NCBI RefSeq assembly: GCF_019052805.1
Contig: NZ_JAHQRJ010000001.1
Location: forward strand, 806,001 to 870,000
DNA: 64,000 nucleotides
DNA from: Noviherbaspirillum sp. L7-7A
Lineage (GTDB): Bacteria > Pseudomonadota > Gammaproteobacteria > Burkholderiales > Burkholderiaceae_D
Direction: 5' to 3'
Of this stretch, positions 8,616 through 19,091 are shown in pieces. How positions within the stretch are numbered: position 1 is the first letter of the stretch; each line of letters begins with the position of its first letter. Both the position numbers and the translations under genes were made by a program. The notes under the pieces were generated by a model. The model searched no databases, was not told the DNA's origin, and saw nothing but the letters and a program-made list of their open reading frames with translations.

Positions 8616-8810
8616 TCAGGGCGCGGCGTACGCCGGCGCGCCGATCAGCATGCCGACGTTGGCACGCACTTCATTCATCTGTTCCGCCTTGGCCAGCCTC
8701 ACCAATGCCAGCAGGGATTGGTGATAGAGATACTGCTCGCGCGCGGTGCGCATGCCCGCGGCTTCGATGAGGGTGCTGATTGCCTGGTCCGTGTCCCGCG
8801 AGGTATGCAT
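8616..8810 (-). CDS. Hypothetical protein, 64 aa
   Basis: Predicted soluble, mostly helical protein (STLIEAAGMRTAREQYLYHQ, then ALVRLAKAEQMNEVRA). No family recognised. Codon third positions are strongly GC-rich like those of neighbouring genes, supporting a real gene, although the ribosome site is weak (GGA seven bases before ATG 8810). It is convergent with the DoxX gene. Confidence 0.55.
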   Translation of the reverse strand: MHTSRDTDQAISTLIEAAGMRTAREQYLYHQSLLALVRLAKAEQMNEVRANVGMLIGAPAYAAP

Positions 8811-10126
<1,316 letters not shown>

Positions 10127-10240
10127 AATAGCGCATCATGTCCGCATCCGGGCTTGACCAAACCGCAACCGCTTCGCCGCTGGCCATCACGCCGCGGCCG
10201 AATCGGGTACGCTGTTTCCATCGTCTGAAGGAGAGCGATC

Positions 10241-10825
10241 ATGGTTGAGACCCTGTCCGCTACCGCCCTGGCCGGCGGCCTGTCCTGGGCCAGCGGACTG
10301 CGCCTGTACATGACCCTGTTCATGGCGGGCGCGATGGCGCGTGCCGGCTGGCTGGAGCTGCCCTCGGCGCTGCAGGTGCTGGCCTCGCCCTGGGTGCTGG
10401 GCGTGACCGGCGTGCTGCTGGTGGTGGAATTCCTGGCCGACAAGATACCCGGCGTGGATTCCGCCTGGGACGCCATTCAGACCTTCATACGAATACCCGC
10501 CGGAGCGATCCTGGGCGTGGCCGCGCTGGGCCAGATGGACCCGGCCTGGACCACGATCGCCGCGCTGCTGGGCGGCACCCTGGCCGCCAGCGCGCATTTC
10601 ACCAAGGCCGGCAGCCGCGCGCTGATCAATACGTCGCCGGAACCGTTCAGCAACTGGGCCGCCTCGTTTTCCGAGGAAGCGGTGGTGGCTACGGGCCTGT
10701 GGGCTGCCTTCTTCCATCCCTGGCTCTGGTTCGCGCTGCTGGCGCTGTTCCTGGTGCTGACTGTCTGGCTCCTGCCCAAACTCTGGCGCGGCATGCGCTG
10801 GCTCTTCCGAAAGTTCAGCACCTGA
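10241..10825 (+). CDS. DUF4126 membrane protein
   Basis: A 194-residue integral membrane protein matching the DUF4126 type: GLSWASGLRLYMTLFMAG at the start, VEFLADKIPGVDSAWDAIQT in the middle, and ASAHFTKAGSRALINTSPEP further on. Function unknown. AAGGAG precedes the ATG. Its TGA overlaps the ATG of the following FtsX-type permease by one base (10823-10827), so the two are translated together. Confidence 0.85.
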   Translation: MVETLSATALAGGLSWASGLRLYMTLFMAGAMARAGWLELPSALQVLASPWVLGVTGVLLVVEFLADKIPGVDSAWDAIQTFIRIPAGAILGVAALGQMDPAWTTIAALLGGTLAASAHFTKAGSRALINTSPEPFSNWAASFSEEAVVATGLWAAFFHPWLWFALLALFLVLTVWLLPKLWRGMRWLFRKFST

Positions 10826-13320
10826 TGTTCCTCCAATCCCTGCGCATGACCCGGCGCGACTGGCGCGCCGGCGAACTCCGATTCCTGCTCATTGCACTGG
10901 TGGTCGCCGTGGCGGCGCTGTCCTCGGTGGGCTTCTTCGTCGACCGCATGCGCAGCGCCCTGGCGCGCGACGCCAACCAGCTGCTGGGCGCCGACCTGCT
11001 GATCCGCGCCGACCAGCCGCTCGAGCCGGCCTGGCTGGCCGAAGCCGGCCAGCGCGGGCTGCGCATTGCCCGGACCACGGTATTTCCCAGCATGGCCAGC
11101 AGCGGCAGCGGCGATGCGGCCTTTACCCAGCTGGCCTCGGTCAAGGCGGTCACGCCCGACTATCCGCTGCGCGGCAGCGTCAAGCTCAAGGACGGCAATG
11201 CCGACCGGCCGACCCGCGACACGCCGGCGCCCGGCACGGTCTGGGTGGACGAGAACCTGCTGCTGGCGCACAAGCTGCAGGTGGGCAGCCAGCTGCGGCT
11301 GGGCGAGCGCAGCTTCCGGATCGCGCAGGTAATCTCGGTCGAGCCCGACCGTGGCGCGGCCTTCATGAATTTCGCGCCGCGGGTGATGCTGGCCCAGTCC
11401 GATCTCGCCTCCACCGGGCTCATCCAGTACGGTTCGCGGGTGACCTACCGCCTGCTGCTGGCGGGCGAGCCGCTGCAGGTCAGGGCATTCCAGAAATGGG
11501 TGGAAGGGCGTATTTCCGGCAGCGGCGCCAAGGGCGTGCATATTGAGTCGCTGGAATCGGGCCGGCCGGAAATGCGCGCCACGCTGGACCGGGCCGAACA
11601 GTTCCTGGCGCTGGTGGGCCTCCTGTCAGCCATGCTGGCCGCGGTGGCGATCGCGATGGCGGCACGCCGCTTCATGCTGCGCCATCTCGACGCCTGCGCG
11701 ATGCTGCGCTGCCTCGGGTTGACCCAGGGGCAGGTGACGCAGATGTACCTGATCGAATTCCTGCTGGTCGGGCTGGCCGGCAGCGCGCTGGGCGTGCTGG
11801 TGGGCTTTGGCGCCCATTTCGTGCTGCTGGCCTGGCTCGGCAGCCTGGTGTCCACCGACCTGCCGGCGCCCGGCCTGCTGCCGGCCGTGCAGGGCCTGGC
11901 GACCGGCATGCTGCTGCTGCTCGGCTTCGCGCTGGCGCCCGTGCTGCAACTGCGCAATGTGCCGCACAACCGGGTGATCCGGCGCGAACAGGCGCCGCCG
12001 CAACCGATGACGCTGGCCACCTACGGCCTGGGCCTGGCCAGCTTCGTGGCCCTCCTGCTGTGGCAGTCGGGCGACCTGAAGCTGGGCGCGCTGACGGCCG
12101 GCGGCTTCCTCGGCGGCTTTGCGCTGTTCGCGCTGGTGGGCTGGCTGGCGCTGAAGTCGCTGCGGCTGTTGCGCACCGCCTTTGACCACTCCGGCTGGCG
12201 CTTTGCGGTGACGGCGCTGCAGCGCCGGCCCGGCGCCACCGTGGTGCAGGTAGTGGCCCTGTCGCTCGGGCTGATGGCGCTGCTGCTGCTGACTGTCGTG
12301 CGCGGCGACCTGGTGCAGGCCTGGCAGCAGGCCACGCCGCCGGATGCGCCCAACCAGTTCGCGCTGAACATCCTGCCCGAACAGCGCGAGCCGCTGGCCA
12401 CGCTGCTGGCCGCCAACGGCGTCGAGCAGCCGCTGCTGTATCCGATGATCCGCGGCCGGCTGGTGCAGATCAACGACACGCCGGTGACGGGCGAAACCTT
12501 CATCGAAGACCGCGCCAAACGCCTGGTCGACCGGGAATTCAATCTGTCCACCATGACCGACATGCCGCCGCAGAACCAGGTGGCGGCCGGCAAATGGCTG
12601 GACGACCGCAAGCCGGAGGCGTCGGTGGAGCAGGGCCTGGCCAAGACCCTGAACCTGAAGCTGGGCGACCGTCTGCGCTTCGACATCGGCGGCCAGGTGG
12701 TCGAAGCGCCGGTGACCAGCCTGCGCAAGCTCGAATGGGGCTCGATGCGGGTCAATTTCTTCGTGATCCTGAATCCTTCCCTGATGAATGGCATGCCGCA
12801 GACCTATATCACTGCGTTCCGGCTGCCGCCGGAAAAGGCCGGCCTGGTCAACCAGATCGTGCGCGACTTTCCCAACCTGACCGTGGTCGACATCGGCAGC
12901 GTGGTGCGCCAGATCCAGGGCGTGATCGACCAGGTGGTGCGGGCGGTGGAATTCCTGTTCCTGTTCACGCTGGCCTCGGGCGTGCTGGTGCTGTATGCGG
13001 CATTGGTGGGCTCGCAGGACGAGCGCATCCGCGAAGCCGGCCTGCTGCGCGCGCTGGGCGCCACCCGGCGCCAGCTGTCGAGCGCGCAATGGATCGAATT
13101 TGCGCTGGTCGGCGGCCTGGCTGGCCTTTTGGCCGCCACCGGCGCGGCAGCCACCGGCTGGGTGCTGGCCGAGCAGGTGTTCAAGTTCGAATGGCGCGTA
13201 AGCATCATGGTCTGGCTGGCAGGCATTGCCGTCGGCGCCGCCTGCGCCTTCGTCGGCGGCTGGGTGGGGCTGCGCGACGTGCTGCGGCATCCGCCGATGC
13301 GCACCCTGCGCGAGGCCTGA
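10825..13320 (+). CDS. FtsX-like ABC transporter permease (YbbP type)
   Basis: Large inner-membrane permease of 831 residues with two FtsX domains (about 245-375 and 710-825), each a group of membrane helices; one N-terminal helix (RFLLIALVVAVAALSSVGFF) is followed by a large periplasmic domain (about 45-240). Length and layout fit the YbbP/MacB-like mechanotransmission permeases, which work with an ATPase to move lipids or effectors across the envelope. No ATPase gene is adjacent, so its partner must be elsewhere. The start overlaps the DUF4126 stop as TGATG. Confidence 0.87.
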   Translation: MFLQSLRMTRRDWRAGELRFLLIALVVAVAALSSVGFFVDRMRSALARDANQLLGADLLIRADQPLEPAWLAEAGQRGLRIARTTVFPSMASSGSGDAAFTQLASVKAVTPDYPLRGSVKLKDGNADRPTRDTPAPGTVWVDENLLLAHKLQVGSQLRLGERSFRIAQVISVEPDRGAAFMNFAPRVMLAQSDLASTGLIQYGSRVTYRLLLAGEPLQVRAFQKWVEGRISGSGAKGVHIESLESGRPEMRATLDRAEQFLALVGLLSAMLAAVAIAMAARRFMLRHLDACAMLRCLGLTQGQVTQMYLIEFLLVGLAGSALGVLVGFGAHFVLLAWLGSLVSTDLPAPGLLPAVQGLATGMLLLLGFALAPVLQLRNVPHNRVIRREQAPPQPMTLATYGLGLASFVALLLWQSGDLKLGALTAGGFLGGFALFALVGWLALKSLRLLRTAFDHSGWRFAVTALQRRPGATVVQVVALSLGLMALLLLTVVRGDLVQAWQQATPPDAPNQFALNILPEQREPLATLLAANGVEQPLLYPMIRGRLVQINDTPVTGETFIEDRAKRLVDREFNLSTMTDMPPQNQVAAGKWLDDRKPEASVEQGLAKTLNLKLGDRLRFDIGGQVVEAPVTSLRKLEWGSMRVNFFVILNPSLMNGMPQTYITAFRLPPEKAGLVNQIVRDFPNLTVVDIGSVVRQIQGVIDQVVRAVEFLFLFTLASGVLVLYAALVGSQDERIREAGLLRALGATRRQLSSAQWIEFALVGGLAGLLAATGAAATGWVLAEQVFKFEWRVSIMVWLAGIAVGAACAFVGGWVGLRDVLRHPPMRTLREA

Positions 13321-13351
13321 CGGCAGCGGCTGTGCGTTATCATTGGCGCCC

Positions 13352-13759
13352 ATGACGAATCCCGAAGACCAAGACAGTTCCCCGACCCTGTTCGAGATCA
13401 TCGGCGGCGAGGCCCGCCTGCGCGAACTGGTCGACCGTTTCTATGACCTGATGGACCTGGAACCCAGGTTCGCCGACCTGCGCGCGATGCATCCGCCTTC
13501 GCTGGACGGCTCGCGCGACAAGCTGTTCTGGTTCCTGTGCGGCTGGAGCGGCGGCCCCAACCACTTCATCGAGCGCTTCGGCCACCCGCGCCTGCGGGCG
13601 CGCCATCTGCCGTTCTCGATTGCATCGAAGGAGCGTGACGACTGGCTGCGCTGCATGGCGCAGGCCATGCACGAGCTCGACATGCCCGAGGCGCTGCAGG
13701 AACGGCTGATGCACTCCTTCTTCCAGACCGCCGACTGGATGCGTAACCGCCACGGCTGA
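13352..13759 (+). CDS. Group II truncated haemoglobin
   Basis: A 135-residue haem protein of the trHb2 group. Haem-pocket residues fit: Tyr31 (B10), the proximal His85 in RARHLPF, and Trp98 (G8) in DDWLRC; GGPNHFIERFGHP is the typical E-F region. These proteins bind O2, NO or sulfide and support oxidative or nitrosative stress resistance. ATG 13352 follows the permease gene by 31 bp, and rmuC begins 4 bp after its stop, suggesting an operon without an obvious functional theme. Confidence 0.93.
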   Translation: MTNPEDQDSSPTLFEIIGGEARLRELVDRFYDLMDLEPRFADLRAMHPPSLDGSRDKLFWFLCGWSGGPNHFIERFGHPRLRARHLPFSIASKERDDWLRCMAQAMHELDMPEALQERLMHSFFQTADWMRNRHG

Positions 13760-13763
13760 ATCC

Positions 13764-15227
13764 ATGTCCAATACTGAATTTTTCGTACTGCTCGGCCTCG
13801 GGCTGGTGATGGTCGCCCTGCAGGCCATGCTATTGATGCGGCGCGGCGGCCAGGCCGGCGCCGACACCGATGAGCTGTTCGATGCGCTGGAAAAGACCAG
13901 CGAGCGCACCGAGCGCGAACTGCGCAGCCAGGTGCAGGCCAGCGCCCAGGGCACGCGCCAGGAACTGTCCGGCCTGCTGGCCGAGTTCCAGCGCAGCATC
14001 GGCGCCCAGGTGACCGGCATGGCCTCGCTGCAGACCGGCCAGATCGATGCCTTCGCCCAGCAGCTGGCCAAGCTGACCGAAGCCAATGCGCAGCAGCTCG
14101 AAGCGATGCGCAACGCCATCTCGCTGCAGGCCAAGGCCGGCCGCGAGGAGCAGGCCGGCGCGCTGAAGCGCTTCGGCGACACCCTGAACCAGACCCTGGC
14201 CACGCTGACCGAGTCCAACGCCCAGCGCATGGCCGAGATCCGCGGCACGCTGGAAGCCAAGATCCGCGACCTGCAGAGCGACAACGGCGCCCGGCTGGAA
14301 GAGATGCGCCGCACCGTCGATGAAAAGCTGCATGCGACCCTGGAGCACAGGCTGGGCGAATCGTTCAAGCTGGTGTCGGACCGTCTGGACAAGGTGCACC
14401 AGGGCCTGGGCGAGATGCAGCAGCTCGCCATCGGCGTGGGCGACCTGAAGCGGGTGCTGACCAATGTGAAGACGCGCGGCACCTGGGGCGAGGTGCAGCT
14501 GGGCATGCTGCTGGAGCAGATGCTGACAGCCGACCAGTACGCAAAGAACGTCGAGACCGTGCCCGGCAGCGGCGAGCGGGTCGAGTTCGCGATCCGCCTG
14601 CCGGGGCTCGTCGATGGCGGCGCGCCGGTCTGGATGCCGATCGACGCCAAGTTCCCCAAGGAGCAGTACGAGCGCATGGTCGACGCCGCCGACCGCGCCG
14701 ACGCCGATGCGGTGGCGCTGGCAGTGCGCGACCTGGAGCGGGTGCTGCGCGGCGAGGCCCGCACCATCTGCGAGAAATACATCTCGCCACCGCTGACCAC
14801 CGATTTCGGCATCCTGTTCCTGCCCACCGAGGGCCTGTATGCCGAAGTGATGCGCCGGCCCGGCCTGGCCGATGAAATCCAGCGCACCTGCCGCATCACC
14901 ATCGCCGGCCCGTCGACGCTGTGCGCGCTGCTCAACAGCCTGCAGATGGGCTTCCGCTCGCTGGCGCTGGAGAAGCGCTCGTCCGAGGTATGGCAGGTTC
15001 TGGGCGCGGTCAAGACCGAGTTCGGCAAGTTCGGCGACGTGCTGGCCAGCACCAAGCAGACGCTGGAACGGGCGGCACGCAACATCGAGCAGGCCGAGGT
15101 GCGCAGCCGGCAGATGTCGCGCAAGCTCAAATCAGTGGAAGCATTGCCGGGCGATGCGGCGCAGGCCCTGCTCGGCGCGGCGGCGCTGGAGTTCGGGGAA
15201 GAGAAGGAAGGCGCAGGCGACAGGTAG
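13764..15227 (+). CDS. rmuC: DNA recombination protein RmuC
   Basis: A 487-residue protein with an N-terminal membrane helix (FFVLLGLGLVMVALQAMLLM), a coiled coil over about residues 30-210, and the RmuC nuclease-like domain (about 215-430) with GTWGEVQLGMLLEQMLT, MPIDAKFPKEQYERM and ILFLPTEGLYAEV. E. coli RmuC limits inversions at short inverted repeats and restricts DNA rearrangement. It starts 4 bp after the haemoglobin gene. Confidence 0.95.
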   Translation: MSNTEFFVLLGLGLVMVALQAMLLMRRGGQAGADTDELFDALEKTSERTERELRSQVQASAQGTRQELSGLLAEFQRSIGAQVTGMASLQTGQIDAFAQQLAKLTEANAQQLEAMRNAISLQAKAGREEQAGALKRFGDTLNQTLATLTESNAQRMAEIRGTLEAKIRDLQSDNGARLEEMRRTVDEKLHATLEHRLGESFKLVSDRLDKVHQGLGEMQQLAIGVGDLKRVLTNVKTRGTWGEVQLGMLLEQMLTADQYAKNVETVPGSGERVEFAIRLPGLVDGGAPVWMPIDAKFPKEQYERMVDAADRADADAVALAVRDLERVLRGEARTICEKYISPPLTTDFGILFLPTEGLYAEVMRRPGLADEIQRTCRITIAGPSTLCALLNSLQMGFRSLALEKRSSEVWQVLGAVKTEFGKFGDVLASTKQTLERAARNIEQAEVRSRQMSRKLKSVEALPGDAAQALLGAAALEFGEEKEGAGDR

Positions 15228-15650
15228 GCATGCGGGACGGCTGCCACGCGCAGCGCTGACGCTATGCCGACCGAAGGGCGGGACACAAGGTTCAGGATAG
15301 AAAATAGGGTTGACAAACGATTCTGAGTGGAAGCCATGCCGGCGCCTTGAGTTCATTGCGCACAACCCTGACAAGGCAGGCTTGGGCGATTGCAATGCGC
15401 TCATGGACTGCCAGCCAATATCAAGGGCAGCCAAGCATCGGGATTTTCATCTGGGGCTTGTTCCGGGAGCCACTCGTCGATCGCCACCAAACAATCGATA
15501 TTGATGTCTTATGCAACGGCAACTGATCGCAGTCTCATGATAGGGGCATGGGCGATGAGACTCCGGCGCCGCGCTGCCCTTGTTTGGCAGCATACGCGGG
15601 ATCCCGCGCGGTTTATTGCATAATCGGCAAAACCCCTCGGAGACTCCGCC
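15228..15650. other. Spacer between rmuC and the CoA-transferase gene
   Basis: About 420 bp without a supportable gene; short frames here lack ribosome sites and codon bias. It holds a perfect 14-bp palindrome (15595-15608) and the GGAG ribosome site of the CoA-transferase gene. A CATAAT element at about 15618 could be its -10 box, without a convincing -35. Confidence 0.4.
15595..15608. promoter_or_regulatory. 14-bp perfect palindrome CGCGGGATCCCGCG
   Basis: Perfect inverted repeat 43 bp upstream of the CoA-transferase start, within its likely promoter. It may be an operator for an unlinked regulator; short GC-rich palindromes can also arise by chance, so this is a candidate only. Confidence 0.3.
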
Positions 15651-17684
15651 ATGTCACAGCCCCCTGCCCAGACAGCCAGCCTGGACCAGCATGCCGCCAG
15701 CGCGCGCCGCGCCCATCGCAACAAGGTCGTCTCGGCCGCCGAAGCGGTGCGGCTGATCCATGATGGCGACACGGTGGCTACCGGCGGCTTCGTCGGCATC
15801 GGCTTTCCGGAGAATATCGCGGTGGCGCTGGAACAGCGCTTCCTGGGCGTGGTGCCGGGCCAGGAAGGCGCCGGGCAGCCGCGGAACCTGACGCTGGTCT
15901 ATGCGGCTGGGCAGGGCGACGGCCGCGAGCGCGGACTGAACCACCTGGGCCATGAAGGGCTGGTCAAGCGGGTCATCGGCGGCCACTGGGGCCTGGTGCC
16001 GCGGCTGCAGAAGCTTGCGATGGAGAACCGGGTGGAGGCCTACAACCTGCCCCAAGGCATCATCAGCCATCTGTTTCGCGACATCGCAGCGGGCAAGCCG
16101 GGCGTGATCAGCGCGGTGGGCCTGGGCACCTTCGTCGACCCGCGCCACGGCGGCGGCAAGGTCAATGCCGCCACCACCGAGGACCTGGTCGAACTGATGA
16201 CCATAGGCGGCCGGGAATACCTGTTCTACAAGGCCATGCCCATCCATGTCGGCATCATCCGCGGCACCACCGCCGACGCCAATGGCAACATCACGATGGA
16301 GCGCGAGGCGCTGACGCTGGAAGCGCTGGCCATTGCGATGGCGGCGCACAATTCCGGCGGCATCGTCATCGCGCAGGTCGAGCGCATCGCCGAAAGCGGA
16401 AGCCTCAATCCGCGCCAGGTGAGGGTGCCGGGCGTGCTGGTCGACTGCGTGGTGCTGGCGGAAAAGCCGGAATACCACATGCAGACCTTCGCCGAGCCCT
16501 ACAGCGCCGCCTTCGCCGGCGAACTGCGGGTGCCGGTGTCGAGCCTGCCGGCCATGGCCTTCAACGAACGCAAGATCATTGCCCGGCGCGCGGTGATGGA
16601 GCTCAAACCCAACAGCGTGGTAAACCTGGGCATCGGCATGCCGGAAGGCGTTGCCAGCGTGGCGGCGGAAGAAAAGATACTCGACCTCGTGACCCTGACC
16701 GCCGAGCCGGGCGTCATCGGCGGCATCCCGGCCGGCGGCCTGAACTTCGGCGCCGCCACCAATCCCGACGCCATCATCGACCAGCCTTCCCAGTTCGACT
16801 TCTACGACGGTGGCGGCCTGGATGTCGCTTTCCTCGGCCTGGCCCAGGCCGACCGGCATGGCAACCTCAATGTCAGCAAGTTCGGCCCGCGCCTGGCCGG
16901 CGCCGGCGGCTTCATCAACATCAGCCAGAACGCGAAGAAGGTGGTGTTCGTGGGCACCTTCACCGCCGGCGACCTGCAGGTGGAAATCAAGGATGGCGCG
17001 CTGCATGTGGCACGGGAAGGCACGGCCTGCAAGTTCATCGAGGAAGTGGAGCATCGCACTTTCAGCGGCCCGCATGCGGTGGAGCGCGGCCAGCCGGCGC
17101 TGTACATCACCGAGCGCTGCGTGTTCCAGCTGACGGCTTCCGGGCTGGAAGTGATCGAGATTGCGCCCGGCATCGATCTGGAGCGCGACGTGATCGGGCA
17201 GATGCGGTTTCGTCCCGCGGTCAGCGCGAACCTGAAGACCATGGATGCCCGCATCTTCCGGCCAGCCGCCATGGGCCTGCGTGACGACATCCTGTTTCTG
17301 CCGCTGCCGCAACGGCTGCGCTTCGATCCGGAGCGCAATATCTTCTTCATCAATTTCGAGGGCGTGGAGATTCGCACCGCGGCCGACATCGAGGAAATCC
17401 GCATGAGCGTAGCGCAGTGCCTGGCTTTGTTGAAACGGAAGGTGCCGGCCATCGTCAACTACGACAACTTCGCCATCGCGCCGGAACTGATGGACGACTA
17501 CATCGCCATGGTGCGCGACCTGACCGAGCGTTTCTACAGCCGGGTCACGCGCTACACCACCAGCACCTTCATGCGCAGCTACTTCGGCCAGGCGCTGCGG
17601 GCCCATGACGCCGAGCCGGCCCTGTATGCCACGCCGGAGGAGGCGCTGTCGCAGCTCATGGGGCCGGAGGGCAAAGCAAGCTGA
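15651..17684 (+). CDS. Acyl-CoA:acetate/3-ketoacid CoA-transferase with extra C-terminal domain
   Basis: Family I CoA-transferase in which alpha and beta parts are fused, like YdiF and propionate CoA-transferase (about 520-540 residues). The alpha half has [13 protein letters not shown], and the beta half has [10 protein letters not shown] followed by TAEPGVIGG, where Glu352 is the expected thioester nucleophile. The protein is 677 residues; the last 130-140 (from about 540, [12 protein letters not shown] on) are an extension absent from the basic enzyme, containing [18 protein letters not shown] and [16 protein letters not shown]. It has its own GGAG ribosome site, no operon partner, and an unknown acyl donor. 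Confidence 0.87.
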   Translation: MSQPPAQTASLDQHAASARRAHRNKVVSAAEAVRLIHDGDTVATGGFVGIGFPENIAVALEQRFLGVVPGQEGAGQPRNLTLVYAAGQGDGRERGLNHLGHEGLVKRVIGGHWGLVPRLQKLAMENRVEAYNLPQGIISHLFRDIAAGKPGVISAVGLGTFVDPRHGGGKVNAATTEDLVELMTIGGREYLFYKAMPIHVGIIRGTTADANGNITMEREALTLEALAIAMAAHNSGGIVIAQVERIAESGSLNPRQVRVPGVLVDCVVLAEKPEYHMQTFAEPYSAAFAGELRVPVSSLPAMAFNERKIIARRAVMELKPNSVVNLGIGMPEGVASVAAEEKILDLVTLTAEPGVIGGIPAGGLNFGAATNPDAIIDQPSQFDFYDGGGLDVAFLGLAQADRHGNLNVSKFGPRLAGAGGFINISQNAKKVVFVGTFTAGDLQVEIKDGALHVAREGTACKFIEEVEHRTFSGPHAVERGQPALYITERCVFQLTASGLEVIEIAPGIDLERDVIGQMRFRPAVSANLKTMDARIFRPAAMGLRDDILFLPLPQRLRFDPERNIFFINFEGVEIRTAADIEEIRMSVAQCLALLKRKVPAIVNYDNFAIAPELMDDYIAMVRDLTERFYSRVTRYTTSTFMRSYFGQALRAHDAEPALYATPEEALSQLMGPEGKAS

Positions 17685-17749
17685 ACGGCCGTCTGGGTTC
17701 GTCGGCATCGTTGCGCAGCGCATGTGCCACTGCACGCGTGGCATCCGCC

Positions 17750-17785
17750 AAAAAACAATGCCCGCCCTTTTGCCAGGGCGGGCAT
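17750..17785 (-). terminator. Rho-independent terminator of the Usp gene
   Basis: Ten-base stem ATGCCCGCCC (17758-17767) with GGGCGGGCAT (17776-17785) and an 8-base loop. On the minus strand it is followed by TGTTTTTT, so it ends transcription from the universal stress gene. Confidence 0.85.
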
Positions 17786-17815
17786 TACATGACGAAGTAA
17801 AAAGGGCGGCGCCGT

Positions 17816-18256
17816 TCAGCAGCCGATCACCCGACATTCGCTGGCCAGGCCCAGCAGGTGTTGCACCTGGCTGGCCAGGTTGCCGAACAGCTTGTTGGCG
17901 ATGCCGGGCTGCACCGCCTCGCCCATCAGGATGCGGTCGCAGCGGATTTCCCGGGCGAAGGAAGCGATGGTCTCGGCGCTGCGCCCGGTCTCCATATGGC
18001 TGAGAAAGGGCACGTTGGCCGCGCTGAAGGCGGCGCGGGCCGGCGCCAGGTCTTCCTTCGCCGCCTGCGCATGCAGCTCCTGCATCTCGCCCGGCGCAAA
18101 GCAGTCCGATACATGGCGCGACACGGGCAGCTGCACGCTCAGCAGGTGGATCTGCACCCCGTCTTCCTTGCGGTAGATGGCGATGGCTTCCTCCACCGCA
18201 TGCCGCATCTGCTCCGGGCTGGTATGCACGGTGACAGGAACGAGCACTTTTTTCAT
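17816..18256 (-). CDS. Universal stress protein (UspA family)
   Basis: A 146-residue cytoplasmic protein with the Usp fold: MKKVLVPVTVHTSPEQMRHA at the start, then a central helix-strand region and RILMGEA near the end. The nucleotide-binding loop usually reads G-x2-G-x9-G-S/T; here the equivalent region (MGEAVQPGIANKLFGNLAS) is diverged, so ATP binding is uncertain. It lies 15 bp downstream of the terC-like gene on the same strand and shares its transcript up to the terminator at 17750-17785. Confidence 0.88.
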   Translation of the reverse strand: MKKVLVPVTVHTSPEQMRHAVEEAIAIYRKEDGVQIHLLSVQLPVSRHVSDCFAPGEMQELHAQAAKEDLAPARAAFSAANVPFLSHMETGRSAETIASFAREIRCDRILMGEAVQPGIANKLFGNLASQVQHLLGLASECRVIGC

Positions 18257-18271
18257 CGCACTGTCCGCCGT

Positions 18272-18964
18272 TTAGCCAGCGTGTTCCACGCGGGCGCTGG
18301 CATTGCGGCTCTGCATCCACTTGCCCACCGCAACCACCAGCATTGCGCACAGCGCCGGCGGGATCAAGTGCAGGTTGTGGTGGCTTTCCGCCCAGGTATG
18401 GATGCTGGGGTCGGAGAAGGCCATCTCGCCGGCAACCCAGCCCAGCAGGGCGGCGCCGAAGGTGATGATGATCGGGTAGCGGGTCATGACCTTCAGGATC
18501 AGGGTGCTGCCATAGATGATCAGCGGGATGCTCACGCCCAGGCCGATCACCAGCAGCACGATGTTGCCCTTGGCGGCAGCAGCCACGCCGATCACGTTGT
18601 CCAGGCTCATCACCAGGTCGGCGATGATGATGGTCTTGATGGCGGCGGCCAGGTTGGAATGGCCTTCCAGTTCCTCGTCGCCATCCTCGCCCTTGAGCAG
18701 CCCGATGCCGATCCACAGCAGCAGGGCCGCGCCGGCCAGTTTCAGGTAGGGCAGGGACAGCAGGTAGACCGCGAAGAAGGTCAGCACGATACGCAGCACG
18801 ATGGCGCCGACGCTGCCGGCCAGGATGGCCATTTTCTGTTGTTGAGGCGGCAGGGACCGCGAGGCAAGCGCGATCACGACGGCATTGTCGCCGGAAAGCA
18901 CGATGTTGATCAGAATGATCTGGGATAAGGCAAGCCAGAATTCTGGCGAGGTCAGCATGGTCAC
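18272..18964 (-). CDS. TerC family membrane protein
   Basis: Integral membrane protein with seven or so helices and the two acidic signatures of the family, NIVLSGDNAVVIAL near the N-terminus and LVMSLDNVIGVAAA in the middle. TerC/YkoY-type proteins are linked to manganese export, metalation of secreted proteins, or tellurite resistance. AAGGAG is six bases before a GTG at 18964 but twelve before the ATG at 18958, so I prefer the GTG start (230 residues). It is followed directly by the usp gene. Confidence 0.9.
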   Translation of the reverse strand: MTMLTSPEFWLALSQIILINIVLSGDNAVVIALASRSLPPQQQKMAILAGSVGAIVLRIVLTFFAVYLLSLPYLKLAGAALLLWIGIGLLKGEDGDEELEGHSNLAAAIKTIIIADLVMSLDNVIGVAAAAKGNIVLLVIGLGVSIPLIIYGSTLILKVMTRYPIIITFGAALLGWVAGEMAFSDPSIHTWAESHHNLHLIPPALCAMLVVAVGKWMQSRNASARVEHAG

Positions 18965-19091
18965 GCGGGTCTCCTTGGGATGGACATGGGAAACCGGAAT
19001 GTGATTTCCCCTGCCCGCAAGGATAGAGAAGGAGTCTTTCGCCTTCCTGTCTGCTACCTTACGCCAGCCTTTCAGTTTTCTTACAACAGCC

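Noticed and set aside
11626-13401. Minus-strand frame over the FtsX-type permease gene
   Set aside because: His/Gln-rich shadow product opposite a well-supported membrane protein gene.
18965-19091. yybP-ykoY manganese riboswitch before the TerC gene
   Set aside because: Such riboswitches precede some terC-like genes, but the conserved loop motifs could not be found in the 127-bp leader.
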